From Heterohyrax brucei (lineage: Eukaryota > Chordata > Mammalia > Hyracoidea > Procaviidae): DNA of 64,000 nt. This document shows, piece by piece, positions 1 through 13,100 of this stretch (its first letter is position 1; every line of letters starts with the position of its first letter). A program made the position numbers and the translations under genes. The DNA lies in contig CM053140.1 of assembly GCA_028571685.1 (NCBI GenBank), forward strand, positions 28,625,501 to 28,689,500, read 5' to 3'. The notes beneath the pieces were generated by a model that was not told where the DNA came from, did no database searches, and saw nothing but the letters and a program-made list of their open reading frames with translations.

Positions 1-374
1 TGAGACTGAACAGGAGCCTCTGGCCCTCCAGGGTGAATGAGATCTGCTGGGATGCACGCAGGGCCCCACAGATGGCTGGGTCTTGCTGATCCAAGTGCTG
101 CTCACAGACATGAAGAGCTGGCTCTTTCACAAACATGTCCCAGTTGTGTACCCAGGCAGCTGGACATAGACAGACTAGCTCAGACCTTGTAGGACCTTGA
201 TCCCCCCCACATACCCTGAATCCTCCTCTCTGAGGTCTCCCTCCAGGAACCTTCCTGACGGCCCCCTACATGGGATGGAATGTCACTTAACTGGCACTCT
301 TGGCAATGTTCACCTTAGCCTGTGTTAACACAGCACATCCAGTCACATACTGCCTTCCAAAGGCACGAGCCTGG
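1..374. other. 3' flank of SUGP1, no feature recognised
   Basis: No exon, repeat or promoter is recognisable here. Read on the minus strand it lies beyond the probable SUGP1 cleavage site, and about 300-345 is GT-rich in that direction, which fits a downstream polyadenylation element. In mammals the next gene on this side is TM6SF2, but nothing of it is seen. Confidence 0.4.
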
Positions 375-1159
375 GACCTACTTGTCCACCACAGTTTAAT
401 AAAAGCTCTGAGGCCCATGCCAGGCACAGACCCCCAGTAACAGGGTCAAGGCTACCAAAGGGAAGGAGCCCCGCAGGAGGGTACCTGGGCCAGGTGTGGG
501 AAAGAGGTTCCCCAGGAGGAGCCTGAGGCCAAGAAGCACGGGGAACAGGTATGTACTAGGGGCTCCTACCTCCAAGGCTGCCTGCCCTGCAGGTCTGAGG
601 GAAGGCTGGGCCCTGCCCGCAGGTGCCTTCCCAGCTTCCTTCTGGCCCGGGTGTGGCCCAGGTAAGGCCAGGTCCCAAAGAACTGAGCCTGAACCAAGGT
701 TACTGTGTTGACAGTAGCTTTTCTCTATCCTCTCTTCAGGCGAGCCAAGGCCGAGCAGGGAGTGGGGATCCCATGGGCACACATGAGGCTGAGCATGCCT
801 AGGATGCCTAGCGTGCTAGGAAGTCTTCAGAACACATCCCACCTGGCTTGCCCCTACTCTGGCCCCAGCCCCACAGCTGAAGAATAGTAGGGCTCTGATG
901 TAAGGCAGGAACAGAGTGGTGAGTGGCAAGTCTCGCCACCACAGCTAAAGATCAGGAGGGTTTGAGTGGATGGCAGGACTGGCCCTGTGGATGACCAACA
1001 GGTTGTGATGACTGGCAGGCCTGGTTCCGCGGCAGGCTCGCACTGGGGCTTTAACACACAGCACGACACTCGCAACAACAGGAGGGCGGGCAGACACACA
1101 GGCTGGAACGTTCCAGGGTCCAGGACAGTCTTTCAGGAAGTAGTGTGAATACTGAATAC
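375..1159 (-). other. SUGP1: SUGP1 3' untranslated region (3' end approximate)
   Basis: Non-coding continuation of exon 14. On the minus strand the first plausible polyadenylation signal is ATTAAA at 400-395, followed by GT-rich sequence. The 3' end is therefore placed about 20 nt below it; cDNA could move it. Confidence 0.6.
395..403. terminator. Candidate SUGP1 poly(A) signal (also AATAAA on plus strand)
   Basis: TTTAATAAA reads as ATTAAA on the minus strand (400-395) and AATAAA on the plus strand (398-403). The minus reading suits SUGP1. No plus-strand gene ending here is apparent. Confidence 0.5.
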
Positions 1160-1186
1160 TCAGTAGTAAGGCCGTCGGGGGTTGTT
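1160..1186 (-). CDS. SUGP1: SUGP1 coding exon 14 and stop
   Basis: 27 nt of coding sequence after acceptor cttacag|AACAAC, encoding NNPRRPYY and TGA (1162-1160). It is too short to stand out as an ORF and was placed by the conserved C-terminal end. Confidence 0.94.
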   Translation of the reverse strand, partial: NNPRRPYY

Positions 1187-4100
1187 CTGTAAGAGGTGAA
1201 AAAAGACAAGGCAGAGTTAATGTTAAAGCTTCTGAGGGCAGTTGAGCTCACATCCTCAGGATGGGACAGGCGAGGGCAGGCTGAGAGTTCTGGCAGAGGG
1301 CAAAGGCAAAGGCGTAGCTGGGGACCTGGCCTCAGTGGGCTGGAGATGGCATAAGTGGTGGGGGGCAGGCAAGGGCACACACCAGGGGGTTGGGCCGGAA
1401 TCGGTATGCCAGCATCATCCTCTTGCGGAAAGCTTCATACTCATCGTCCTCTTTAGAAAGCTCAGCTGGCCGGTCGATGCCAAAGCCTGCGCCGTCCACA
1501 GCGGTAGTCCCTCTGCAGGAGGAGAGGGGGCATGTGTCAGTGCTGGGTCTGGGAGCTTGGGAGGGCCAGCACACACTGACTGGACCTCACTGTGGGCACT
1601 ATATTGAGCCGGTGGGATTGTCTATGCATACATGCTCAGAGCTGTGCGCTCAGAAACAGTGGCTGAGTGCACAGGACGGCGTTTCCCATCTGCCTCTTAC
1701 TCATCCTGAGAACACCCCTGTTTTTACCCCTTTTCCCTGCTAAGGAATAATAATGCCTCAGCCAGCACAGCAGAGCCAACACACTCTCTCGGGGAACAAA
1801 CCCATTTATGTACGTGTGTCCACTTCGTCTGGGTGGACACAGGAAAGGACAGAATGCACCCCATGGTACAGAGATGAATCTGGATGATCTTCCAGCACTA
1901 TGCCTCATTTTCTGCAGGGGGTGTACAGTGGGGTGCTGCCATCACTCCACTCAAGGAGAAAAGCTACCAGGTAAAGAAGCAGGGAGGAGGGGGACAGGGA
2001 GATCACGACAGAAAGTCCCTAGTGGTAGGTCAGTGCCCACACTCAGCAGGTCCTCCAAGTGCCAACTCAGCACGCTTACATGCTAACAGGATTCCTGATG
2101 GTACCCTGCCCCCCTTCAACCTCCATTTTCCCACACTCACTTGCTGACGGGGTTCTTGATGCCCTGGCCCTCAGATCCCAGGCCTTCACCCTCCTTCCAG
2201 CCCATCTTCATCAGCATCTGGTACCCGATGTTCTCCACTGTCAGCTTGAACTCTTTGTACTCTGAGTAGTCGGGCTCACGGCCCTCCTGCAGGACATAAG
2301 CACCATTAGTCACTGGGTCCTGAGACCTGTTTCGGCTGCCTCCCTACCTCTGGCCTCCCTTACTGGAGACACTGCCCACCTGTCCACCCACATTCCCCTG
2401 GGGACCAGCCGGCAGGGTGCCTGAGCACCAAGTTCCTGGTGGCCAAGACAGGACAGCAATTAAGTCCCACAGGCTCACAAAGATGCTGTGTGGTTATGCC
2501 TCACAGCCTGACAACCCTAAGTAGGAGAGCACCAGCTATCTGCAGAGGTCAGTCCTTGGCCTCTGTGGGGGAAGCACTTTGCCTGTGCATGCACTTAGTT
2601 GTTGCAACTGAAATAGGTGTCTGTGGCTTCAGAATGTCACAGATGGGAGCCGGCACGAGCACACAGCACCCTTTACCTTCAGGGCCTTGAAGGTCTCCAT
2701 GAACTTCTCCAGTTCATCTGGTGGCAGAAAGTCTCCAATGAAGTGCTTGCCCCGGCCCATCTTGGTTAGCTGCTCAGCCCACTCTGCCAAGGAAAGGAGA
2801 CGTCAGGGAGTGGGGAAAAGGGAAGCCCCACGTGTCCAGAGAACTGCTGCAGGGTGTGCACAGCCAGCAAACACCAGCCGAGCTCTCCACTCACTGAGAC
2901 ATCGCCATGGAGGACCCTGAGGAAGAAACCTCCCGCCAGGGTGGGCAAGGTGTTTGGACCCATGAGATGCCCAACAGGCCTGCCAGAGAAGTAGGGGCCC
3001 AGCTACCTCACAGATCCCACCCACACCCTGCCCTTCCCACCTCACATCTTGTTCATCTCCCGCTCCTCAGGTCTGGCCCTGCTATCCCACCCACCTCGAG
3101 TCTTTTCCATCTCCATGCGCCGCAACTGGTGCTCCCAGGTGCCCAGCTCACTGTCCACTTCCTCATCACTGTCATAGCCGTGCTGGTGCTGCTGCAGTGC
3201 CTTCTCCCACAGAAGCTGCATGTCCTGCATGGCGCGCTTATGCTGCATGATCATGTCGTACATCTGCTGCATCTGTGGGAGGCAATGAGGAGCCTGAGTG
3301 GGACCCCACACCTGCGTCTCTCAGCCAGAGAGCTCCAAGCCCACAAGCAGATGCTGCAGCCCAGGTCTCTGCGTGCCAGCACCTGCCTCACCCACAGCCC
3401 AGCCTTGACTTTTGGGGGAATCAGAGATGACAGTACACAGGCCCCCACAGCCCCCTAAGAGGCCAACAGAGAGGTCACCCTAGCTGCAAGGTCCTTGATC
3501 AAGCCAGTTTCACATCCATCACCACAAAACACCATCTGCCTGTCCTAACCAGGTTCTGTCCCATCCCAGACATGCAGCAAAATTGTGGAGATGTTTCTGG
3601 TATGTCCAGCCCACCAAGGTGTTAAGAAGCGCCTGGGGAGCACTGACCAGGAGTGTATACCACAGGGGGACCGACTGGCTAAGGAGCCTCCCTGCTGATT
3701 GTGTCTCTGCACAGCACAGCTCCATGGACAGGGGTTCCAACTACAACCTCTGCAACAAGGAGTAGTTCTGGTGCTTGCTGTCCCAGGTGCCCCTCATGAC
3801 AGTCTCAGAGTTGGTCATGCTGACCACTACACCCACCCTAACCTCCACTCCTGCCTCAACCCCTGCTTGACACTAACCACCCTATCCTCCATACTCACCT
3901 TGACACCACCACCCCATTCTCTACCCTGCCCCTGTGCCCATCCTGCCCCCTGCTCCATCCCACACAACCTTTCTGTACCTGCCCCAATCCAGGACATGCC
4001 CCCGTTGCTGGCTTTACCTCCTGCTGCTCCTTAAGCTGCTTCTTCTGGGCATCAGACAGCTCTGTGACACCCACCAGACCCACAGGCTTCCCCTTTTCGT

Positions 4101-7100
4101 AGCCAAGCCCCTTGAGGTCCTGAACTGGAGACAGAGGACACAGGACAGTCAGTGATGCACAAGCCTACCCCAGGTCCTGAGGAGCACAGTCAAAGAGTCT
4201 GGTGCAGCTCCAACGTAGCACCTGAACCTAAAGCACCTCTGCAGGGTCTAGTGCACCACAGGGTGCTCATGTTGGCTGCCACTATAAAAACGGTCACTGG
4301 GGACATGTGATAACCACAGGGGCTGCCTATACACTTTCTCCTTCATCTATGTTTTGATTCCATGATGATCACACAGCACATATTCTATACTCCCAGATGC
4401 TGCAGATGTGGATGCAATACACAGAGGTTTGGAGCCTCTTTCACAGTCACAGAGCCACAGGTAATTGGGTAGGGGTTCTACACAGTGAGATATGAAGCTG
4501 AGATGTGTGCAAGTAAACACGAGGGCAAACATGTATGTGCATTTGAGAGCACATGTATGTTCGAGTGCTCATATGTGCTTGCACATGAATATGTGAGCCT
4601 AAATTCATGTATATGTGTATTAATGTGTAAGTGCTTAAATGTACAAGTGACTGCACACATGCATGTATGTACCTCCACAACTATGTATGTAGGTATGTAC
4701 CACGTGTATATGTACATTTGTATGCATGAGCGTATACGCGAACGTATGTGGGTGCAAATATATGTGACTGAATACATGCATATGTGCATGTGCATGTAGA
4801 AGTGTATGAGTGCAGTGTGTGAACATTCATGTATGTTATGTGTGTGTGCCCCTATAACATGGCTCCCAGAAACCAGCCCTACTAGCAAACGTGGTGCAGA
4901 CAGGGGTCTGGCACACAGCTCTGCTTTCCAACTCTACAGCAAAGGAAGCCAGCTGTGCTCACAGAAAATGACATTTAACTTGGTACCCATTTGGGAACTT
5001 AGTGAGAGCTGGAGCACTATGGCTCCATCTGAAAGCTAGAAACCACTGTCCCTTCAGAAGCAGAAACTGCTGTCCCTGGAGTGGTGGCTTCCTGCAGGGA
5101 AAACAGGCAAGAGGCACAGAAGTCCCCTGGGGCATGAGCAGGGCTGTGCCACATGTCTACAAGAATGCCACACTGCTCCTAGGTACATAAGCTCCACAAC
5201 AGGTGAGGGCTGCCCAAGCCTGGACAATGCCAGCCAATGACATAAACTTGGATATGAATGGCCCTGTTGCAAAAGCATGCTTACCAGGTGTCTGTACCTG
5301 CCAGTGCTAGATGGACCTCACGGCATAGGCTGTGCTGTACCGGCTGGCTGTCAGGGCTAGGGCATTTGGACACCAACCCAGGGGGAGGTGTTGTCCAGAG
5401 CCCAGCAAGGAGTTCCAGAACCCTTTGGCCCTGAGCACCTCACAGTTGGGGGATACCACAATCTGACCTGCCCTCCTGTGTGGGGGCAAGGAGAAGACTG
5501 CGCACCTGACAGAGGGGAGGGGGCAGTGTCTGCATCCCTCTGCACCAGCTCAGCAGGTGGGAGCTCCACTTTGTCCTCTTCAGGCCCCCATCGACTCTTC
5601 CGCTTCCTCTTTGCAGTGGTCGCAGCAGCTGGCTTCCCAAGGGCAGCGGCCGGGGCTACGGTGGGCATGAGTGTTGCACAGGGCACGATGGCAGCAGATG
5701 ATGCAGGACAGGCAGCTGTAGGGGGTGTGGACACTGACAGGGCCTCAGCGGAGCACTGGCGCTTCAGGCCAGGGTCAGGGACAGTAGGGGTGCCTGTGGG
5801 GCCAGCCTTAGCTCTCCGGAACTCTTCCAGCTTCTGGCGGTAGTACTTGTACCCTTTGCTGTTGGGTTCATACAGAAAGCTGCAAAGGAGAGCAGGGCCT
5901 GTGAGCTGGCCTCGAACCCCCACTCAGATACTGGGCTATGTCTGTGGTGACTACATGTCACAACTTCCTCCTCTGCCATACCTCGGTGGCTGCTGGTTCT
6001 GCCCAAGGAACATAGTGACATGCTCACAGACATTAAGAATCATAGGGCAGACCAGGACTCCCCCATCTCTCATCTTTATCAGATAACCTCACTCTGCCCA
6101 TCATGCCATACCCACAGGAACTGGTGTGAGCCCCACACTTGTGTTTGGGCAAACAGAAGGAACTGGGATGTAAGAAATCCTGAACCATCCAGAAATGAGA
6201 AATGTCAGATGGCAGGAGAAGCAGTAAGTTTGCCCTGAGCCCCCAGAAATGAAAGTTCCAACAGCCTGGCACAATAGCATGCCCCCCTAATGTGCTTATG
6301 AAGGTACCCTGGAAGGCAGGACACTTGTGGGCTGAGGTCGCTTCAGCCCTCTCCCTGCCTATCACAGGGCCAGTGCATGTCCCTGAGCCAGCAGTCAGAG
6401 TCCCTGGGTGGTACAAGTGGTTAACACCTGGCTGTAACTCAAAGGCTGGCAGTTTGACTCCACCCAGAGACTCAGTGAAGGAAAGGCCTGGCAATCCACT
6501 TGTGAAAAAACCAGTCACTGAAAACCACATGGAACATAATCTTACTGATATGCATCGGATCCGACTCGACGGCACTTGGCTGGCACCATCAGTCGGGACT
6601 GACTCAATAGTAACAGTTTTTTTTTCTTGCCAATGTAATACTAGGGACCTTCACAGGGTCTTGACAGAGGGACGGTCTGCGTTCACACTGGGCAACTGGC
6701 TCAGCAGATGCCTCAAAGCAAGACTACTTGTCCCTTGGTTGAAAAGGCAGAAAAATGCTCCAAGAGAGAGTGGGGGCCCATGTCCGGCTGGCCCAGGGAT
6801 TCGCGGCACTTCCCTATGCTCCTCTGGGTCACAATACAAGCATCGGGAAGCCAAGATTGGGACAGCATGCAGCATCAAGAGACAAAAGCAAGGCGTTTCT
6901 TAAGAGATGGGGAGGCTGGATCTGAGGACACCGGACAGATTTCCTGAGGGCTAGTGTCCAGGAGCAGCTCAAAGAGGATGGACCTTGTCCTGAACACACA
7001 TCCACATCCTGACCATACAACCTCATCCTGACCACACAGCCCCTCCTGACAACACCACCTTGCCCTGACCATACCATTGCATCCTGACTGCAGGGCTTCA

Positions 7101-10100
7101 TTCCAACTACGTAATTGTCTTGACTGCACAACCCTGTCCTGATCTGGGAAGGTGCTGTGGGTCCTGACATCTCTGAACTAGACTGGGTTAGATCCCCGTA
7201 GAATGACATGATCCTGACTGCTTTCACTGGGTAGATTTTGCAGCCAGTGTGTAGTGCAACAAAGCTTCCTGCTTACATAAACTTACAGGTAAACAATGAC
7301 AAAGTGGAAGACTTAAAGGGAACTGGCAAGCAGATTTTAGTTGGGGGCTCAGAGAGATAGGCCATACCATGGTGGTCATCAGGCAGACTCTCCCTGAGTT
7401 GGTACACCCTAGCAGTCTGCCAGCCCACAGCAGACCCCTCTTCTAACTCCAAATACAAACACTCATGGCCTTGTGACCAGATCCATGGCATACTCAACCC
7501 TTAGACAGCTCCTCCTACCCTGTTCATAGAGTCACCTGACTTGACTGCCCCACTCCTCAGCCTGTACTTCCACTAGCCCACTTCTGTTGGTTCCCCTGCC
7601 CATGCTCGCTGTCCACCTATCTCTGAACCACCTCTATGGCTGCTGACTGGGATCCTTAGGATACAAGGACCACGTCCTATCCTGCTCCAGTCCCTCCATA
7701 GGCCCATGAATGGACACATCTGAGCCCCAGGGACCTGGACGTGCCCAACACTGCAGCCTGGCCTCCCACGCCCTGATACATGCCCACACCCAGATGTACC
7801 CCTACACCCAACTTTACCCCTACTGTGTGCTGTCTCTTACCTGAAAGCCTGGTTCTCACGGTTGTTCTGGAGGGCAATGGTCTCCACCTCTGGACCCCCA
7901 TCTGCTATGAACCTGGCCAACTTTTCTGCAAGGTTCTTGACCTCTTCGTCCTCTGGGGGTGAAACTTTAAGCAGGCTGTCAGTACTGAGCGCAATGCACC
8001 ACACCCAACAGCCTAACTTCCGCTAAGAACCCCACGGCAACTTGAGGGGCTCATCTTAGGAGCAATGCAAAGAAAAACAGCAAATGGGAGTCAGATTACT
8101 GCAGGAGGTCAGTGCCACAGCCCCCCTGCCCACCCACTACTCCATGACTAATGCTGATTTGGCACCACAGGTGCTTCCCTGCACCCCACCCAGTCTCAGG
8201 ACCTATCCTGGGGCAGCATTACAGCACGCTCTTCTAACCCCGACCCTGGACTGACACCGGTCAGTGTGATGCCTCCTGCCTCCATCTGGAAACTGACACT
8301 TGGTCAGCATCTTGATACCCCTGCCCCTACTCTGGTGCATCGGTTGAGTATGGGCCAGGAGGATAGGGCACACCTTGGACTGGGAGGAGGTCACAGAGTA
8401 AGGACAGACCAGCCTTCCTCTTCTGGGGAGAGGATCAGAGTAAAAGAGCCATGTGCAGTGAAGGAATTGAGTCTCCTTCCAGCTCCTGCTATCTATCCAC
8501 CAGCATACTACTTCAACCACAGTTGAGGACTCAAAGGTGTCCCCCTACTGCCCTGGAGTGCACCCCAAACTCCAATGACTAAGTGTGCTTGCCTGTCTAT
8601 TCCCTGACCCCACGAGTATCCTGTGGATGAAGTGCTCAGCTCATGGCAAGCACTCGTTAGTACTCCTTAAGCCTGCTACAGACTTGAGCTTGCCCCTCCA
8701 CAGGGCCCTTCCCTGAGCACCCTGTGTGCCTGGCACAGGGCTACATAGGCAAAGTAGATCCAGTGTCACCTGATCCCACAGTTCTGGAGTGGATGGTAAT
8801 ACCAGCCCAACTCGGGACGAAGACCCACTGTGTCCCAAGGGGCCTTGATTCCCGGCCAGGCACAGTTTCCCAGGCCCCCACTCCTTGCCTACCACTGCCA
8901 CCCCACCTACCTTTCTGAGGGGCCGCCTGCATCTTCTGTGCCTCCTTCCTCATCTCAGCCACCTTCTTTCTGTAGTACAGAAACTCCCTGCTGTTCTTAT
9001 CATGCAAAAACCTAAAAAGGGTTTGACAAAGGAGATGGTCTGAGTAGCTACAGCAATGGGGCCATACAGCTCCTGCGGACACTTGGCACAGAGCAAGCTA
9101 GACAGGTCCCCAACATAACCCAGGGTTACATCTCTGTGCCACACAGCTGTGCCCAAAATTTGGCACTCCCTCATCCCCAGTAACCTCCACAACAGCACTG
9201 CAGCTAAGCAAGCAGATAGCACCAGCCCCTCGTTCCAGAGACACTCACGAGAAGGCAGGATTGTCCTTGTAGTCCTCCATGGCCACTTTCTCTAGCTCGG
9301 GGCCGCCTTCCGCCACAAAGCGGGCCAATTTTTCTATCACTTTCCGAGTCTCGACTCCCTCTGGGGGTGAAACTTTAAGGAGGCTGTCAGTACGGGGGCT
9401 TAACTCACACACCTCACAGTCAACAGGCACACTCTCTCTGGGGACCACAATGACAAAGGGTAGGGAGAAGAGGGTGAGATGCAGAGCATCAGTGCCCGGT
9501 CTGTGCACATAACACCAGGAACACAGGATAATCTGCATGGTTGTGAGCGCATGGACAGAGAGGGCGCACCAGAGCTGTGTGCCTCACACAGGGGCTGTGT
9601 GCTACATGAGGGCCGCATGCTTCACAGGGCTACATCCACCCTAGACTCAGAGGAGGCCTTGGAAACATGTCTACTCTTACCCATTTCTGGAATGATTCCT
9701 TTATTGACCAGTTCTCAGTATTACGAGTTGGCTCCCTTTCACCTTCTTTTCTAACTCAGTAGGCCCCACAGGACCCAGGGAGACCACCCTTATCCCTACT
9801 TGCCTCCACCTGTCTAATGGGGTCAGGCAAATGAGGCAGGCTGGAGACCCTGGCACTGCCCACCAAGAGCAGATGTGAAGTTCTCAGTGCAGTGGGGACA
9901 TCCAGCCACCAGTCCTGGCCAGGTCTGGTCTCCCAGTACTCAGTGACCCAGGCTCTATCTGAAGATAGGCCAGGCTGCATGCAAAGAGGCATGTCACCAC
10001 CTGCTCCCTACCCCCAAAAGAGCAACTATGTTCCTCCTTGCCCACAGCAGGAAATACTGCCACCTATTTGCTCACACCACTGTCCTGTGGGTCAGGTGAC

Positions 10101-13100
10101 TCAGAACTGGGGCACAGCAGTCCTAGGTCTTAGAAGGAGGGATGACATGTGCCCAGCCAGCACTGCCCACAGTGTGGGCCACATGATGGGAGATTCCATG
10201 CCCACACATGCTCCAACCACCCCTCACTCCACCCAAGCCCTCCCCGCTGAAAGTCCCTGACCGTGGGTACCTTCCCCACACCTACCTTTGATCTCCAGCC
10301 ACTGCTCATAGTCTTCCTCGTCATCGTCATCTGGAGACTGGAAGACACTCGGCCGCGTGGCCACAGGAAGCTGCTTGGCATGTGAGTATGTCTTTCCCAA
10401 GCCTGGTGGGCTGCCCAGTCCCAGGCCTGCCCGCTTGCTAATCAGGAGGGGCCTCCTCACAGTGCTAGGGTTGGGTGTGCTTGGGGGGGCACTGGTCGAG
10501 CTGGGGGGCACATCTTGGAAAGGAAGGAAAGTCTTGTCAGGTCAGAGGCCATGCCCTTCCAGAGGGCCGCCCACACCCAACAGCATCTGGAAGCACCCAT
10601 GAGGACACCACCTATTTTACAGATAAAGACAGTGGGCTCAGCAAGCAGGACTTGTTGAGGTCACCCTCCAGAGCCCAAGCTCCATGGACAGAGCTTTCCT
10701 GAGATACACAGACCCACCCTCACACTCTAGGAGGAAACCATATCCTCTGATTGTTAGTGCGATGCCAACTGCTGGTGCCACGTTACTCATACTTTGACAC
10801 ATGGCATGGGTCTGGACACTGTGGAGGGAGCTGCCCAAGCTATTCTAGGGACCTGACAGTGGCTGAATATCAGTAACAGAAAGAGATCTCTGATCAGTCA
10901 ATTGTGTGGCACAGACAGCAGCAGCCCCAGAATGTCCTGTCCCAGCACATCCCTCAGTGTTCCTGTTGGCCAATGACCCACACACCTCCACATGGGAGGT
11001 GTCCCTGGGCAGGCCAGGATGGGGAAAAGACCCTGGTGTACTGGCTGGGGAGTGTGGTCCAGTTGTAAACCAGCTATGCTCAACCAAGCCACAGACTCCA
11101 AGACATCCACAGGTGGGAGAACACACAGGCCACACTCAGAGGGGCACTCAGTATAGGTCCTGACCAGCCACAGCCAGGCTCACCCTGCACTCATGCTAGG
11201 TCCTTGGACCTAGTATTTCTAAGCCTCAGTTTCCTATCTGAAGTGGGAGAAAGAAACTGGTGAGGACCTAAGAGTCTGTCCTCTAAGGTCTGGGTTGGGC
11301 AGGGTGTGCCTGGGAGCACAGGGGCAGCCCTACTCACCTGCGCTGGTCTGTGCCTTCTGCAATTTGAGAAACTGCTGCAGGAAGCTGCCGTCGTTGGCAA
11401 ACTTGTTGGAAATGGAGGAAGAATCATGCGCATTTGCGATTCTAGACCCGAGAGTGAAAGAGGACAAGGGTAAGCAGGGGCCGGAAAGATACATCAAGGG
11501 CCACTGTGGCCCCGTACTCACCAAAACCGGCCCCACAGGTGTCAGGGGGCTGCTGTGAAATGCAGGAGTAGGCTTCGAAGCAAGAGGCTGAGGATACGCC
11601 TGTTCAGGGAAAACAACATTTCGTGTACTCACCACCTCTCTGTCTGTACCTGGTCCTCTCAGGTCGACGCCTAGCACCCCAAGGTTGGCTGCTACAATGT
11701 GTGAGAGCCCACCTGTTGCAACCGCCTTTAACATCTCTGTGCCCTGCTTGAATATCTGCCTTCCTGGCTAGATCTCTTAAGTCTTGTAGGGAGGACCTGT
11801 GTTTGTTTCTGCACGTGTGACTCTAGTGCACACCAGCACCTACAGGTTTGTCACGGATGTGTCTTAAAATGCCAGCAATCTGGTGGAAGAGTTACAAGGG
11901 CGCTCTATTTTTTTTGCTGTTTCTCATCATTATCATTGTATTTTTAAAAGCAAACCCAGGGCTTAAATACTTTGAATTCAAATTTATTTTTCCTCTATCA
12001 CTGTGGTGCAATGTATTATTTATCACAGTCCTTCTAGCCATAGTCTTTGTGATGCCAACACATGACTGTGTAAGACTATGCAAATTAGGTGCTTGTGGCC
12101 TACTAAAGGGCCTGAACAACTTGCCAGTAACAGAAATAGGGTACACGGAACCTGTGATGGTTAGGGTATGTGTTAACTTGGCTGGGCCATCATTTTCAGT
12201 GGTTTGGCAGTTATGTAAAGATACAGTCATCCTCCCTTTAGGATCTGATACAAACTCTTAGCTTCTGTGACTGTGGCTACAGTTCTACTGGGAAGCAAGC
12301 TGTCTGTTATGTGAGTGAGGCAGGATGATGAGGGTGGGATATACCTTCAGCTGCCACCTTACTGGAGGGTGTGATATCCCAGTTACCATCCTTACCACCC
12401 TTATTCAAGTGTCATCCTTGCACTGCCTTGCTCAGGTAAAGGGAATTCCTTTCAGAGTATGGTTTGCACCCACTACGTACATACATATGTGTGTGTGTAC
12501 ATAAGCACTATACACATACATGACTGCTCTGGCAAAGCTCGCTCTTTCACTCTGGATCCTATAATCAGCTCATCATCATTTGACCTCCAGAACTTGAAGC
12601 TTGAGCTAGCAGTCTGTCATCTGACCTGCTGATTTGGGTTCATCAGTCCCTAGTAAACACAAGAGTCAGACGAAGCCTCCAGCCAGACCTCTGACCTAAG
12701 GATTTGAGGCTTGCCAACCTTCATAACAACATGAGCCACTTCCGTGATGGTTCTCTGAGACAGTGCAGTGAACTATGAATCCAATGGGAGGAGAATACTG
12801 AGGCAGGAGGAGTACATGATGTCAGAGATGATGGAGTGGTACAGCAGTCTGGAGAAGCTGGATATTTGGGACATCTTTAACTTCCACCTCATAGGAACCA
12901 ACTTACGCTGATCCTTCTGAAAGAAATCACTCATTCAATTATAAAACAGAGGCTCATCATGGACCAAGCAGAAATACAGAAAATAGGAAGGCAGAAAGCC
13001 AACAATGAAAGCTCCACAAAGTCCTCCATCTCAAAATGGTCACTGTTTCCACTTTGGGATACTTACTTTGTACCCTAAATTAGAAGTCAGAGGAAACGAG

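Noticed and set aside
4478-4888. Cys/His-rich open frames on both strands (possible zinc-binding protein)
   Set aside because: They come from a degenerate TG/TA repeat in a SUGP1 intron; composition mirrors on both strands.
5388-5843. 151-residue plus-strand open frame
   Set aside because: It is the antisense of SUGP1 exon 8, whose GC-rich codons leave the opposite strand open.
6292-6903. 203-residue plus-strand open frame
   Set aside because: It runs through an AfroSINE in SUGP1 intron 7 and has no domain or splice support.
7965-8910. U12-type introns in SUGP1 because of the short branch-to-acceptor distance
   Set aside because: The donors of introns 4 and 6 are gtaggtg, which is U2-type, and the branch motif is TACTGAC instead of TTCCTTRAC.
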